NCBI RefSeq assembly: GCF_000814765.1
Contig: NZ_JWIC01000006.1
Location: 1-64,000, forward strand
Origin: Pseudoalteromonas luteoviolacea
GTDB lineage: Bacteria; Pseudomonadota; Gammaproteobacteria; Enterobacterales; Alteromonadaceae
Length of the DNA stretch: 64,000 nt
Direction: 5' to 3'
The notes beneath the pieces are model-generated. The model saw nothing but the letters and a program-made list of their open reading frames with translations. It was not told the DNA's origin and did not search any database. The stretch's first letter is position 1. Every line of letters begins with the position of its first letter. The translations under genes were made by a program, and so were the position numbers. This document shows positions 1 through 8,080 of this stretch, one piece after another.

Positions 1-47
1 TCGCTAATTTTAGCCTGCTATTTTGTGCCGTTTACGGCAAGCGTTAT
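1..47 (+). repeat. attC site, right part only (window edge)
   Basis: Right stem arm AGCCTGCT and terminal core GCGTTAT (41-47) of a typical array attC; its left half lies before the window. Confidence 0.8.
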
Positions 48-63
48 GTTTTAAGTTTAAGTT

Positions 64-627
64 ATGGAATACGTTGATAAGTTTATAAGTTCATATTCGA
101 GCCATAGCTTCCAAAAAATACAGTTCTGTCCTCAAAATGATTCACACGGCAAGTTTTTGGATATAAATTCAGAATTTCGTCGCAAAGTCGGCGAGCGTCT
201 TATTAATGGTCAGTGTATTGGAACTGGTGAAATTTTAAGAGATATAATGCTTGAAGAATCCAAGTTTTCGGAAGCAACTTGGGGGGCAACCAATTTATTG
301 TCGGAAATAGCCGCTTTGCTACTCATACAAACTGGCTCACAATATTTAAAAGCATTTTTTGAAGCTAAAGAAAGAACTTTTGATACAGATTGTGCTCTCA
401 ACGGCAACATAGTGGAAGTAGCGGTGATACAAGGAATAATAAATGAACTTTCCGATGGAAATTTAAAAAGCTCGGATTTCTACATCGACTATTTTCAAGA
501 TTATGTGCCAAGTGTTAAGAAGCTTTCAAACTATCAACAGAAAGCAAATGAAAAAATATTAGAAAAATACAATAATAGTAAAATCAAGGTCGCAAAGCCT
601 TGGTGGCGGCGAGTATTTAAAACATAA
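64..627 (+). CDS. Hypothetical cassette protein, 187 aa
   Basis: First complete cassette gene. The ATG lies 17 nt after the attC core. The protein looks soluble and mostly alpha-helical, with a basic C-terminus (KPWWRRVFKT); I see no signal peptide, membrane segment or family motif. Its stop codon overlaps the TAACAA of a very short attC remnant, so it sits directly before the next ORF. Function unknown. Confidence 0.75.
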   Translation: MEYVDKFISSYSSHSFQKIQFCPQNDSHGKFLDINSEFRRKVGERLINGQCIGTGEILRDIMLEESKFSEATWGATNLLSEIAALLLIQTGSQYLKAFFEAKERTFDTDCALNGNIVEVAVIQGIINELSDGNLKSSDFYIDYFQDYVPSVKKLSNYQQKANEKILEKYNNSKIKVAKPWWRRVFKT

Positions 628-645
628 CAACTATTAAGGCGTTAG
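621..645 (+). repeat. Truncated attC, about 25 bp
   Basis: The left half-site CATAACAACT is joined almost directly to the core GCGTTAG (639-645). The whole palindromic middle is missing, probably by deletion, which would fuse two cassettes. Confidence 0.6.
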
Positions 646-662
646 GTACAGCGGAGAATTTG

Positions 663-977
663 GTGTTTAAAGAAAAGTTAGCTGATCTATTTGAAGAAGT
701 TAAAACATCACTAATTGATGAAGGCGAAAAGAGCTTTGCCAAGCAACTCGATACTTGTGAAATACAATCTTGTAGTTCATTTGCCTCAGATAACTCTGCA
801 TTTACTATTGAATTTGTGGGTTATGACTCCAAAGAAATCGAAGATACATTCCCTACAGGTAATGCTGAATATACAGTTATGATAACTTACTCAATTAAAA
901 ATAAAGTTATCGGTTTAGAAATTATTGGTTGTGAAAATACAAAGTTACAACAGCAATTATTGGTAATTTGCACCTAA
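663..977 (+). CDS. Hypothetical cassette protein, about 104 aa
   Basis: GTG start at 663 chosen because GGAG (653-656) sits six bases upstream; TTG at 660 is the alternative. Acidic, soluble-looking protein with no recognised motif and one Cys pair in the middle (CEIQSC). It lies after a deleted attC, so it may now travel with the 187-aa gene before it as one cassette. Confidence 0.65.
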   Translation: MFKEKLADLFEEVKTSLIDEGEKSFAKQLDTCEIQSCSSFASDNSAFTIEFVGYDSKEIEDTFPTGNAEYTVMITYSIKNKVIGLEIIGCENTKLQQQLLVICT

Positions 978-1072
978 AAAGAGGACTGGAAGTGCGGATA
1001 AAAAACGGTTGGCTTTGTTCGTACCTCACAAATTATAGCCAACTATTTTTAACCGTTTATTTGCGGCGTTAT
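971..1072 (+). repeat. attC site
   Basis: Stem arms GGTTGGCT/AGCCAACT and core GCGTTAT (1066-1072); the left half-site CCTAAAA is degenerate. Confidence 0.85.
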
Positions 1073-1094
1073 ATAACATTCGGGAATCGGAGAA

Positions 1095-1322
1095 ATGAGT
1101 AAAACCTTACTAATAATCGGTATAGCTCTCGCAGTTGCAGGTGCACTGATGTTTATTGCTGACTTCTTACCAGTTGATTTCCTAAAACAGAGTTCAGAAG
1201 AAAGTTATCTAAAAATTGAAGCTAGTAAATCATTTTCTCTCGTAAGCTACAGGTTACATTTTTTAGTTGTTGGTATTGTGTGTTTGGTGGCTTATAAATT
1301 TAAAAATTTAATTGGTTTTTAA
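1095..1322 (+). CDS. Small membrane protein, 75 aa
   Basis: Two predicted membrane helices, at about residues 5-25 and 53-72, joined by a short polar loop containing SEESYLKIEASKS. GGAG lies upstream of the ATG. Single gene of its cassette; no family recognised. Confidence 0.75.
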   Translation: MSKTLLIIGIALAVAGALMFIADFLPVDFLKQSSEESYLKIEASKSFSLVSYRLHFLVVGIVCLVAYKFKNLIGF

Positions 1323-1325
1323 TGT

Positions 1326-1429
1326 GTTACTTAACACATTAATTATACAATGAGCTGCAAAAAAGCAGACTTGCGCTCATTCTTCACTTAGTTTAGCCTG
1401 CTATTTTCCGCCGTTTATTAAGGCGTTAT
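1326..1429 (+). repeat. attC site
   Basis: Arms GCAGACT/AGCCTGC with one mismatch; core GCGTTAT 1423-1429. The core also supplies the AT of the next start codon. Confidence 0.85.
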
Positions 1430-1874
1430 GTTTCAACATGGAAAGCAAGTGCAAGAGAAAAAAGTAAATTGTGGTAAATGTGATGTGCTCATTCTAAGAG
1501 CTACATTCGATAAAACTGGTGGTTTTTGCATGCCATGTTTCATGGAGCTAAATAATGGGCTAAGGCCTACCGAATTAGATGCTCTGAAGGAAAAAGGCTT
1601 ATTTGAGTACTTTAATCGGTGGAATATATTTGTAAAAAATGGTGTTCCGAAAATCAAGAGAAATCTGAGTGTCATTGACAAGTTAAACCACTATCTTCCG
1701 GTTATAAATGCTTCTATATCTGGGTATCTACGGTTTGGTAAGGGGAGTTTTGACGGGCATAAAAACTCTGAACTCCTTGTCGAATTAAAGGTATCTAGCG
1801 AAGGAGAGCTTCTAGAGTTCTTGTCTGAGGTTGAGAGATTTAATAACGAGCTAATGAATGTGACAAAAAAATAA
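1428..1874 (+). CDS. Zinc-ribbon-like hypothetical protein, 148 aa
   Basis: The N-terminus carries CGKC and, about 17 residues later, CMPC, a two-CxxC arrangement suggesting a zinc-binding knuckle. The rest is an unrecognised helical region. The ATG at 1428 lies inside the attC core (GTTATG); a GTG at 1449 preceded by GGAAAG is an alternative start. Function unknown. Confidence 0.7.
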   Translation: MFQHGKQVQEKKVNCGKCDVLILRATFDKTGGFCMPCFMELNNGLRPTELDALKEKGLFEYFNRWNIFVKNGVPKIKRNLSVIDKLNHYLPVINASISGYLRFGKGSFDGHKNSELLVELKVSSEGELLEFLSEVERFNNELMNVTKK

Positions 1875-1944
1875 CAATCGCAGGTTGTCGGAACGTCTTT
1901 CCGCTCCTTTGTCGCTACAAGCCATCCGCAACTGAGGGCGTTAT
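1869..1944 (+). repeat. attC site, short form
   Basis: Left half-site ATAACAATCG, weak central symmetry, core GCGTTAT 1938-1944. Confidence 0.75.
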
Positions 1945-2227
1945 GTTTATAGGTGTAGATATGCTTGAATATTTAGCTTCGTGGGCATCATCAAAATCCA
2001 AGATATTTAGCTGTAAAAGTTTATTCGTTGAATTGTCAGAGAAACTTGGTGACGAAGTAAAAGCTCAATACATTGAAATTGAAGGGAACGGCTTACTATC
2101 TAGAGCAACTTTGTGGGAAACAGGTAACCTAGTTTTAGAAGCCATTGACATTGAATCAGAGCCGTATGCTATATCGGAAATCTATGAGTTGCGAGATCAT
2201 GCTCAACTGGACGGCAAACTAAATTAG
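1943..2227 (+). CDS. Immunity-like protein (TriTu-like), 94 aa
   Basis: Small acidic protein with a mixed alpha/beta look and the stretch LWETGNLVLEAIDIES. Length and pattern resemble small TriTu-type immunity proteins, but that is recognition from memory only. The ATG overlaps the attC core. No toxin partner is encoded nearby. Confidence 0.6.
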   Translation: MFIGVDMLEYLASWASSKSKIFSCKSLFVELSEKLGDEVKAQYIEIEGNGLLSRATLWETGNLVLEAIDIESEPYAISEIYELRDHAQLDGKLN

Positions 2228-2262
2228 TGGCTAAGTGAAATTGCCACTTATGAGAAAGTCTA

Positions 2263-2387
2263 AACATAACAAACTGTTTAAGAGTTATTCGCAACGTGTT
2301 GTGTTTTCACTATGCGTTGCTTTTAGTGTTTAAGGTGGTATGCAGCGGCTTCGGTATTGCGTTGCTCACACCTTAACAGAGTGTTAT
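2263..2387 (+). repeat. attC site, long VCR-like type
   Basis: About 125 bp, TAACAAACTG to GTGTTAT (2381-2387), with internal GCGTTGCTCACACCTTAACA similar to Vibrio VCR sites and unlike the main class of this array. Confidence 0.8.
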
Positions 2388-2402
2388 GTACCAAGGGAGC
2401 TT

Positions 2403-2759
2403 ATGAAATTAACATTCAAGATTGTGATTGCACTGGTGTGCATTCTGTTTGCGGCATACCATACTTACTTCTTTGTGCTTCCCAGTGTAACGGTGATAAA
2501 CGACTCAAAATCGGCAGTTGAAAGCGCAAGAGTTAACTTGCCAAGCTCAGGTTTGGACTTTGGCCCCATTAATGCTGGCTCGAAGAACACGATTTTCTAT
2601 GCGTTAGAGCAAAGTGAGGGTGTTTATCAATACCAGTTCAAAATTGAAAGTGGTCTAGTCTTGTCGGGTAAGTGTGGTTACGTTACAAATAACGAGGTTA
2701 ATAAACGTGTGGTTCTTTTGGTTAAAGAAAATCAGGTAACCTGCCAATCAAGCACATAA
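2403..2759 (+). CDS. Membrane-anchored periplasmic protein, copy 1, 118 aa
   Basis: Start chosen at the ATG after AAGGGAGC. One N-terminal membrane helix (residues 6-28), then a soluble domain of about 90 residues with a Cys pair (GKCGY and VTCQSST). It differs from the gene at 6332-6688 at about 9 of 118 residues, so the cassette was duplicated recently. Function unknown. Confidence 0.8.
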   Translation: MKLTFKIVIALVCILFAAYHTYFFVLPSVTVINDSKSAVESARVNLPSSGLDFGPINAGSKNTIFYALEQSEGVYQYQFKIESGLVLSGKCGYVTNNEVNKRVVLLVKENQVTCQSST

Positions 2760-2900
2760 CAATCGCATCAAGTAGCCGCTGCGTTTTGCTGTCCTTTATG
2801 CGGATCACATGGATTTCCCCCGATTGCCAACGAATTCATCTTTTATAATTAGGTATGAGATTGCACCTCTACATTCGGCCTATTGATGGCAAGCCAAATG
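2754..2900 (+). repeat. Duplicated cassette tail ending at a REP motif
   Basis: The sequence from the TAACAATCGCATCAAG half-site is closely matched at 6683-6830. It has no normal attC palindrome and stops at GGACAGGCAC (2901), so the attC appears cut by the REP-like element. Confidence 0.6.
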
Positions 2901-2910
2901 GGACAGGCAC
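2901..2910 (+). repeat. REP-like motif
   Basis: GGACAGGCAC followed by AAATTTATTGCTG, the form shared with the copies at 6829, 33007 and 34601. Confidence 0.6.
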
Positions 2911-2985
2911 AAATTTATTGCTGTAATCTTCTCTATTTTATAAATGTATCTGTTCAACTTGCTCTTTTTCAAAGATTACTATTAA

Positions 2986-3120
2986 ACGACAAGTGACGTA
3001 CTTTAACCATTTCTAATTTGGTGACATCTGCTTAACTTATTGTTAGGGTTGAGGGTATCAAAGTGCGTATTTGAAAAGCTGTTGTTATGCGGCATTTTTC
3101 GTAGATAAAAATGTTAGGTC
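2986..3120 (+). repeat. Dispersed non-coding repeat, copy A
   Basis: Contains TTTGGTGACATCTGCTTAAC and GCTGTTGTTATGCGGCA, closely matched at 7203-7341 and 21262-21396. It ends in GTTAG just before the next gene. A possible sigma70 promoter is TTGTTA, 18 bases, TAAAAA. Confidence 0.75.
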
Positions 3121-3127
3121 TAAAATC

Positions 3128-3418
3128 ATGCTCGAAGAGTTTCGATACATTTTGTCACCATTAAATGTAAAAAAGCACCCCGAATGGGGAGCGTTTATAG
3201 AACTAATTGATTACGAGCATAGAGATTATATTGAAGACGTATTATGTGAGCATTTTGATTTGGATTATGCGTTTAGTTCTAACGAATATGTTACAGGCGA
3301 CTACGTTTTATACTTTTCTGCAAACGCCACATTTGAAGCCGTAGAAAAAGCGGTGAATGAAATCAATCATTACCACAATATAAATAATAAAGAATATAAA
3401 GTGGCACCTTATACCTAA
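3128..3418 (+). CDS. Hypothetical cassette protein, 96 aa
   Basis: Start chosen at ATG 3128, nine bases after AGG; an upstream frame-open extension lies in the repeat and is unlikely to be translated. Acidic small alpha/beta protein rich in Tyr and Glu, of immunity-protein size. No family recognised. The upstream repeat may supply its promoter. Confidence 0.7.
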   Translation: MLEEFRYILSPLNVKKHPEWGAFIELIDYEHRDYIEDVLCEHFDLDYAFSSNEYVTGDYVLYFSANATFEAVEKAVNEINHYHNINNKEYKVAPYT

Positions 3419-3512
3419 CAAATAATTAAACAGGGATTAAAAACAGCAGGCTTGAGCTCATTCTTCGCTTAGTTTAGCCTGCTATTTTTGCGCCGGTTAA
3501 GCGAGTCGTTGC
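3414..3512 (+). repeat. attC site
   Basis: CCTAACAAATAATTAA, arms GCAGGCT/AGCCTGC; terminal core is unusual, TCGTTGC (3506-3512). Confidence 0.8.
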
Positions 3513-3529
3513 ATGCCTTGGAGGGAATC

Positions 3530-3925
3530 GTGCATATTACTATTAGTTTTAAAACATCGATGTTTGATATCTCAACGGAAAATAAGAACCCTATTAACCC
3601 AATTTATGGAGAATCACTTTTAAAATGGTTAAAACAAGAGTTGGATTCCGAGTTTGAAATTACAGAGCCAAATGCAGAGGATTGGGGCTGGTATTGCTAC
3701 ATTACATGGAATACTTGGCAATATATGCTGGGCGCATCTACTTACTTCGAAGAAGGTGATGATCCCAAATCAGAATTAGAATGGATCTTCCAAATAGATA
3801 AGCCTCGTTCCCTTAAAGAAAAGCTCCTTGGCAGAGAAAAGATATCAATCGCTGACAACTGTGTGCTATTTTTTAAATCAAAGTTTGAGGCACAACCAAA
3901 ATTTAACTCTGTAGCTTTTGAGTAG
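3530..3925 (+). CDS. Hypothetical cassette protein, 131 aa
   Basis: GTG start with an excellent GGAGG (3520-3524). Aromatic-rich middle (DWGWYCYITWNTWQYM) and an acidic stretch, a composition common in small immunity-type proteins. No signal peptide. Function unknown. Its stop is followed by an attC remnant only. Confidence 0.75.
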   Translation: MHITISFKTSMFDISTENKNPINPIYGESLLKWLKQELDSEFEITEPNAEDWGWYCYITWNTWQYMLGASTYFEEGDDPKSELEWIFQIDKPRSLKEKLLGREKISIADNCVLFFKSKFEAQPKFNSVAFE

Positions 3926-3928
3926 TAG

Positions 3929-3953
3929 GCATATAACAAGTCAATAATGGCAT
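3929..3953 (+). repeat. attC remnant
   Basis: Left half GCATATAACAAGTCAA followed at once by the next gene; stem and terminal core are missing. Confidence 0.5.
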
Positions 3954-3973
3954 GAATGCTTCGGACATTGAGT

Positions 3974-4336
3974 ATGATGAAAAGAATAGTGATAACAATC
4001 ATATCATTCTCTTTGATAGCATTAGTTATATTAGCTGTGCCATCATGTAACCTCTGGAACAAATCATTAGGGGTTGGTAAAAACCTTAGTAGAGATCAGG
4101 TTCATAATATTTTAGGCATGCCCAATCAAGAGTGGGCTAAAGCCTCTAATATGGATATCTGGATTACAGATTTTCTCCTTGGTGGGGTGCGTATAGATAT
4201 TTTATACAGCGGTAAAAACTGCAATTGGGATAATCGTTCAATATCCTCTAACTCATGCAGCGTTCGAGGTGTTTATCGGACTTATTATTTTATTTGGGGT
4301 AACAGTTGGTTTTTTTCCTACAAAAAGCATACATAA
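3974..4336 (+). CDS. Lipoprotein, SmpA/OmlA-like fold possible, 120 aa
   Basis: Signal peptide ending in a lipobox (LAVPSC), then LSRDQVHNILGMP, which resembles the first helix-turn of SmpA/OmlA (BamE-like) domains. Start is one of the two ATGs at 3974 and 3977. Expected to be a membrane-attached lipoprotein; the domain call is inference. Confidence 0.65.
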   Translation: MMKRIVITIISFSLIALVILAVPSCNLWNKSLGVGKNLSRDQVHNILGMPNQEWAKASNMDIWITDFLLGGVRIDILYSGKNCNWDNRSISSNSCSVRGVYRTYYFIWGNSWFFSYKKHT

Positions 4337-4430
4337 TAAGCAGTTTAAAAGCGGACAAAACTCAGTTGGCTGGTTTCGCTCCGCCCCACATTATAGCCAG
4401 CTAAATTTTGCCTTTTTACTGAGGCGTTAT
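4331..4430 (+). repeat. attC site
   Basis: Arms GTTGGCTGG/AGCCAGC, core GCGTTAT 4424-4430. Confidence 0.85.
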
Positions 4431-4459
4431 ATTTTTAATCAACATTGGATGTTTACCTT

Positions 4460-4838
4460 ATGAAAGCATTGATTATTTATTGTGTTTCCATTTTCTTATT
4501 GTTTAACTTGAGTGGCTGTAGCCCTTCAAAAGAAAAGCAAATTATGCTTAGACAGTCTGAAGAAGGAATGAGTTTTCACGGCCTAAAGAAAAGTAGAGCT
4601 TTGGAAGCTGTAGACGTACTTGCAGCAACATTTCCTGAACTAGACAAAACAAAAAATTGTGTCGATTAAATTTGATGATCTAGAAAATGCATATTTTATC
4701 GTTCCTGAACATTATATGGCTGTCACTTCAGAATTGACGACTGAGATTAGAGAGTTTTACTATGTCGCTTTATGCGTAGCGCTTCGCGCGCAAAAAAAGC
4801 TCAGGAAATTTACAAATTATCAGGGCGTTATGCTGTAA
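4460..4838 (+). pseudogene. Frameshifted lipoprotein gene
   Basis: The open frame 4460-4669 encodes a signal peptide with lipobox LSGC and about 50 further residues, then stops. Removing one A from the A6 run near 4651 joins it to a frame reading IVSIKFDDLENAYFIVPEH and on to 4838. The product would be a lipoprotein of about 125 aa. The end runs into an attC whose left half is gone. It may be a real mutation or a homopolymer sequencing error. Confidence 0.6.
4760..4831 (+). repeat. attC remnant, right part
   Basis: TAGCGCTTCGCGCG loop-like segment and core GCGTTAT 4825-4831; no left half-site. Confidence 0.5.
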
Positions 4839-4839
4839 G

Positions 4840-5136
4840 ATGAATGACAGAAGCATAAAGCTAACTGCAAAGGTTATATTAGTAATATTATGTATTATAC
4901 TGTTGATTCCAGCAGGATTTTCTATATATGGTATTTACTTCGCTTTAACTGATAATGGGCCCAATAGCCATGAAGGCTATATCGGAGCAGGGCTGGTATC
5001 TTTCTGGTCCGGTTTAATATGGGCGCCTTATCTTTTCATCTTGTATAAATCAAAAAGTTATACTAGGAAAAACTTTAAGCTAATTTGCTCAATACCAGTT
5101 GTCGTGCTTGTTTTATGTTTCCTAATTGCAATATAG
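4840..5136 (+). CDS. Small membrane protein, 98 aa
   Basis: Three predicted membrane helices (about residues 8-32, 48-68 and 78-97). The ATG follows the attC core by eight bases with weak ribosome-binding sequence. Single-gene cassette; no family recognised. Confidence 0.75.
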   Translation: MNDRSIKLTAKVILVILCIILLIPAGFSIYGIYFALTDNGPNSHEGYIGAGLVSFWSGLIWAPYLFILYKSKSYTRKNFKLICSIPVVVLVLCFLIAI

Positions 5137-5144
5137 TTTTGCAA

Positions 5145-5244
5145 CATGACAAACGCTTTAACCAATGGACGCAAAACAGCAGGCTTGCGTGCCTTCGTCG
5201 CTAGTTTTAGTCTGCTATTTTGCGCCGGTTAAGTGAGGCGTTAT
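5145..5244 (+). repeat. attC site
   Basis: CATGACAAACGC, arms GCAGGCT/AGTCTGC, core GCGTTAT 5238-5244. Confidence 0.85.
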
Positions 5245-5265
5245 GCGTAAAAAGGAGCTTCGTAG

Positions 5266-5922
5266 TTGAGTGCGCTATCCAATCAAATAGACGAAATATT
5301 GCTAGAGCCGATGAAAATTCCAGGTGTTTTCGAAAAGCTCTTCAGTTGGATTGAAAAAAACGGCTTCTACGAAGATACGGAAGATGGGAGGGTTGGTTAT
5401 CTATACCCAATCAGCAAGCTTAGATCTGAGTGGGGAGACAATGAAAGGCCTGGCGGAACATTAATTGAATTCTACGCCGAGAAAGACTGCGATTTATTTT
5501 ATTTCATAAATGAAAAAACAAAGGGCCGACTGCGGGTCTTCGCCAGAACTGGTGGTGATGGGTCAATGGCTGCGTTTTGGATTGACGATGAAGGGCAACA
5601 AAGGATTGTACATATAGGATCAGGCTCTGGATCTATGCTGGCTTGTGTCTTGTGTGATGACCCTCTGGACTTTTTGAGGCTCATTGCTATAGGTTACGAT
5701 GAAATCTGCTGGAATGATGAGTTTGAACTTACACCTAGCGAAAGCTTCAAAAATAGTAACTTTGTGGTTCAACCAAATTTGAAATATCAGGATTGGCTAG
5801 TTCATGAGTTTCAAACCTCTATCCCAAGAAAGGCAAGTGAAATAGTTAAAGAACCAGTGGAATTTGGAGATGAAGACTCGAACGATCCGTTTTGTAAGTG
5901 GTTAATAGAAAATGATGCATAA
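5266..5922 (+). CDS. SMI1/KNR4 (SUKH)-like protein, 218 aa
   Basis: TTG start nine bases after AAGGAG. The order of FYAEKDCDLFYF, GSGSGSMLACVL, DDPLDFLRLIAIGYDEI and C-terminal FCKWLIEN is like SMI1/KNR4 (SUKH) proteins, which often act as immunity proteins to secreted nuclease toxins. No toxin is encoded beside it. The family call is from pattern only. Confidence 0.65.
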   Translation: MSALSNQIDEILLEPMKIPGVFEKLFSWIEKNGFYEDTEDGRVGYLYPISKLRSEWGDNERPGGTLIEFYAEKDCDLFYFINEKTKGRLRVFARTGGDGSMAAFWIDDEGQQRIVHIGSGSGSMLACVLCDDPLDFLRLIAIGYDEICWNDEFELTPSESFKNSNFVVQPNLKYQDWLVHEFQTSIPRKASEIVKEPVEFGDEDSNDPFCKWLIENDA

Positions 5923-5941
5923 CAAAGCTAGCCTAATGGAG
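5918..5941 (+). repeat. attC remnant
   Basis: GCATAACAAAGCTAGCC only; the stem and core are absent, so the genes on either side share a cassette. Confidence 0.45.
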
Positions 5942-5946
5942 TCTGG

Positions 5947-6228
5947 ATGTATAGAGTAACTTTGGTTTGCAAAGGATTGAATCACTCAGTCGGTTCCAAG
6001 GTTTCTAACTATATCCTAGAAGAGTTTAAAGAGCATCGGAATTGGCATATTAATCCTCAGTGCAAATGGCTAAATAATATTCTGAAGTTTACTTCAGAAA
6101 CGGACTTCGACGATGATGGCCAAGCAACGCTGGATGAGTTTGGAGATTGTTTAGTAGCATGTGTAGAAGATTACTGCGACTCTAAAATTACTATTGAATC
6201 TGTTGAAAAAGTTGGAAGAGGCATATAA
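5947..6228 (+). CDS. Hypothetical protein, 93 aa
   Basis: ATG preceded by GGAG (5938-5941). Acidic small protein with DFDDDGQATLDEFGDCLVACVEDYC. It follows the SMI1-like gene with only an attC remnant between them, so the two could form a two-gene cassette. Unknown function; immunity-like by size. Confidence 0.7.
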   Translation: MYRVTLVCKGLNHSVGSKVSNYILEEFKEHRNWHINPQCKWLNNILKFTSETDFDDDGQATLDEFGDCLVACVEDYCDSKITIESVEKVGRGI

Positions 6229-6315
6229 CAAGTCAATCAATCAGGACATAAAATCACAGGCTTGCCGCGAGGCGGCAGTGTAGCCTATAATTTCTGCCTA
6301 TTATTAAAGCGTTCT
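6223..6315 (+). repeat. attC site, CCGCGAGGCGG type
   Basis: ATAACAAGTC to GCGTTCT (6309-6315). The short GC-rich loop CTTGCCGCGAGGCGGCAG recurs in the sites at 19317 and 33991. Confidence 0.75.
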
Positions 6316-6331
6316 GTGCTTTCGGAAGCTT

Positions 6332-6688
6332 ATGAAATTAACATTCAAGATTGTGATTGTACTGGTGTGCAGTCTGTTTGCGGCATACCATACTTACTTC
6401 TTTGTGCTTCCTAGTGTAACGGTGATAAACAACTCAAAATCGGCAGTTGAAAGCGCAAGGGTTAACTTGCCAAGTTCAGGTTTGGACTTTGGTCCCATTA
6501 CTGCTGGCTCGAAGAGCACGATTTACTATGCGTTAGAGCAAAGTGAGGGTGTTTATCAATACCAGTTCAAAATTGAAAGTGGTCTTGTGTTGTCGGGTAA
6601 GTGTGGTTACGTTAAAAATAATGAGGTTCATAAGCGTGTGGTTCTTTTGGTTAAAGAAAATCAGGTAACCTGCAAATCAAGCACATAA
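6332..6688 (+). CDS. Membrane-anchored periplasmic protein, copy 2, 118 aa
   Basis: Near-identical paralogue of 2403-2759: one N-terminal helix, then a periplasmic domain with GKCGY and VTCKSST cysteines. Differences are scattered single substitutions. Its 3' flank is also shared with copy 1, but here about 290 extra bases lie between the REP motif and the dispersed repeat. Confidence 0.8.
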   Translation: MKLTFKIVIVLVCSLFAAYHTYFFVLPSVTVINNSKSAVESARVNLPSSGLDFGPITAGSKSTIYYALEQSEGVYQYQFKIESGLVLSGKCGYVKNNEVHKRVVLLVKENQVTCKSST

Positions 6689-7202
6689 CAATCGCATCAA
6701 GTCGCCGCTAGGTTCTGCTGCTCTATATGCGGGCCACATGTATTTCCCCCGATTGCCAACGAATTCACCTTGATAATTTAGGTATGAGACTGCACCTCTA
6801 CATTCGGCCTATTGATGGCAAGCCAAATGGGACGGGCACAAATTTATATTATTGGAACTTAAGCGATAGGCTAAGTGGTTGTTTGATGATCTCTTTATAC
6901 ATATACACAAGTGCATTGAGCGCCTGAGCTTGAGTATTTGCAGCCACATTTTGTTGGTTAGCTTAGTGACTCACAAACTGCTCTACCGCCTCCTCACAGA
7001 GTGTTTTTGGATGCAATATATTATTAAATCGAATAAAGGAAGTTATCCAATAGAGGTAACATGAAATGGTACTTTTGGCATATCTTCAAGTATACAGATG
7101 TGCCTGAATTAGGATGGGAGTGGTGATTTAATAAGCAGTTCCATTTTAATTTATTTACATGTATATATACAGTGCTCAGTGTTTGTCAAATATCACTGCT
7201 AT
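6689..7202 (+). repeat. Non-coding region: duplicated cassette tail plus repeat
   Basis: 6689-6828 matches 2760-2899. 6829-6839 is a REP-like GGGACGGGCAC. About 6860-7110 is clearly similar to 20965-21215 (shared AAGTGCATTGAGCGCCTGAG). Two open frames here are products of the repeat and I do not call them genes. Confidence 0.65.
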
Positions 7203-7341
7203 ACGACAAGTGATGTACTTTAACCATTTCTAACCTGGTGACATCTGCTTAACTTATTGTTAGGGTTGAGGGTATCAAAGTGGGTATTTGAAAAGCTGTT
7301 GTTATGCGGCATTTTTCGCAGGTAAAAATGTTAGGTCTAAA
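7203..7341 (+). repeat. Dispersed non-coding repeat, copy B
   Basis: Near-identical to copy A (2986-3120), ending in ATGTTAGGTC ahead of the next gene. Confidence 0.75.
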
Positions 7342-7373
7342 TTTTGTTTTAGCGTTAAACTCTAGAGGGAACA

Positions 7374-7964
7374 ATGAAAAACTTTATAATATCCATTGTT
7401 AAACTAACTAAAAGACATGCAATTGATACTGCATTGCTCATGACTTTAACATTAGGGGCTTCTTTAGTAACGGATAATGGTATTTGGAAATACATCCCGT
7501 TTATTCTATCTATCACGGATACGCCCTCAGAACCAAGAATATACGATCTAGTTCTCGGCTATATCCTCATATTTTCTTCAGTTAGTGTTCTTTGCATTAA
7601 ACATTTTTCGGAAATTAATCACAAACGTAAGCTTGAGCTTTTGCAATTGAACGAAAAGATCAAGGAGCGTGAATATAAGCATCAAGCTGATATGCTAATA
7701 CAGCAAGAAAACCATGAAAAAGAATGTCATGCACATGAGCTGGCGGTCAAAGAAAAAGATTATCAGATTGAGCGCATGAAGATTAAAGGCGATGGCGTAC
7801 TAAAAGCTCGAGAGTTAAATAATATTCGAGAGCTAGAATCAGAGAAAGTAGCTTTAGATGCAAAGCGAGTTGATTTAGAAGCAAAAATCTTAGTATTAAA
7901 AGAAGCAGCAAAAGATCAGGAAGCGCACAGAACCAACACTAAAAATGTCCTTAAAGATCTATAG
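7374..7964 (+). CDS. Two-helix membrane protein with long coiled coil, 196 aa
   Basis: Two membrane helices (about residues 18-38 and 60-80), then a highly charged coiled coil of over 100 residues (KIKEREYKHQADMLIQQEN and later EKVALDAKRVDLEAK). AGAGGGA precedes the ATG. It lies beside a second membrane/coiled-coil gene with the same layout. A scaffolding or membrane-sensing role is inference; no catalytic domain is seen. Confidence 0.75.
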   Translation: MKNFIISIVKLTKRHAIDTALLMTLTLGASLVTDNGIWKYIPFILSITDTPSEPRIYDLVLGYILIFSSVSVLCIKHFSEINHKRKLELLQLNEKIKEREYKHQADMLIQQENHEKECHAHELAVKEKDYQIERMKIKGDGVLKARELNNIRELESEKVALDAKRVDLEAKILVLKEAAKDQEAHRTNTKNVLKDL

Positions 7965-8061
7965 GCCTAACAAACGTATTAACGCGGACTGAAAAAGCTT
8001 GGCTTGGTTCGTGCCTCACCAACTTTAGCCAAGCTTTTTCAGCTGGTTATGCGGGCGCTAA
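7965..8061 (+). repeat. attC site
   Basis: GCCTAACAAACG, arms GCTTGGCT/AGCCAAGC; terminal core is unusual, GCGCTAA (8055-8061). Confidence 0.85.
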
Positions 8062-8080
8062 GCGACAAGAGAACTTATAT

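Noticed and set aside
210..410. Minus-strand ORF, 66 aa
   Set aside because: Antisense shadow of the first cassette gene; no ribosome-binding site or attC context.
6727..7064. Two overlapping ORFs of 61-66 aa
   Set aside because: They lie in the duplicated repeat, differ between copies and lack start signals.
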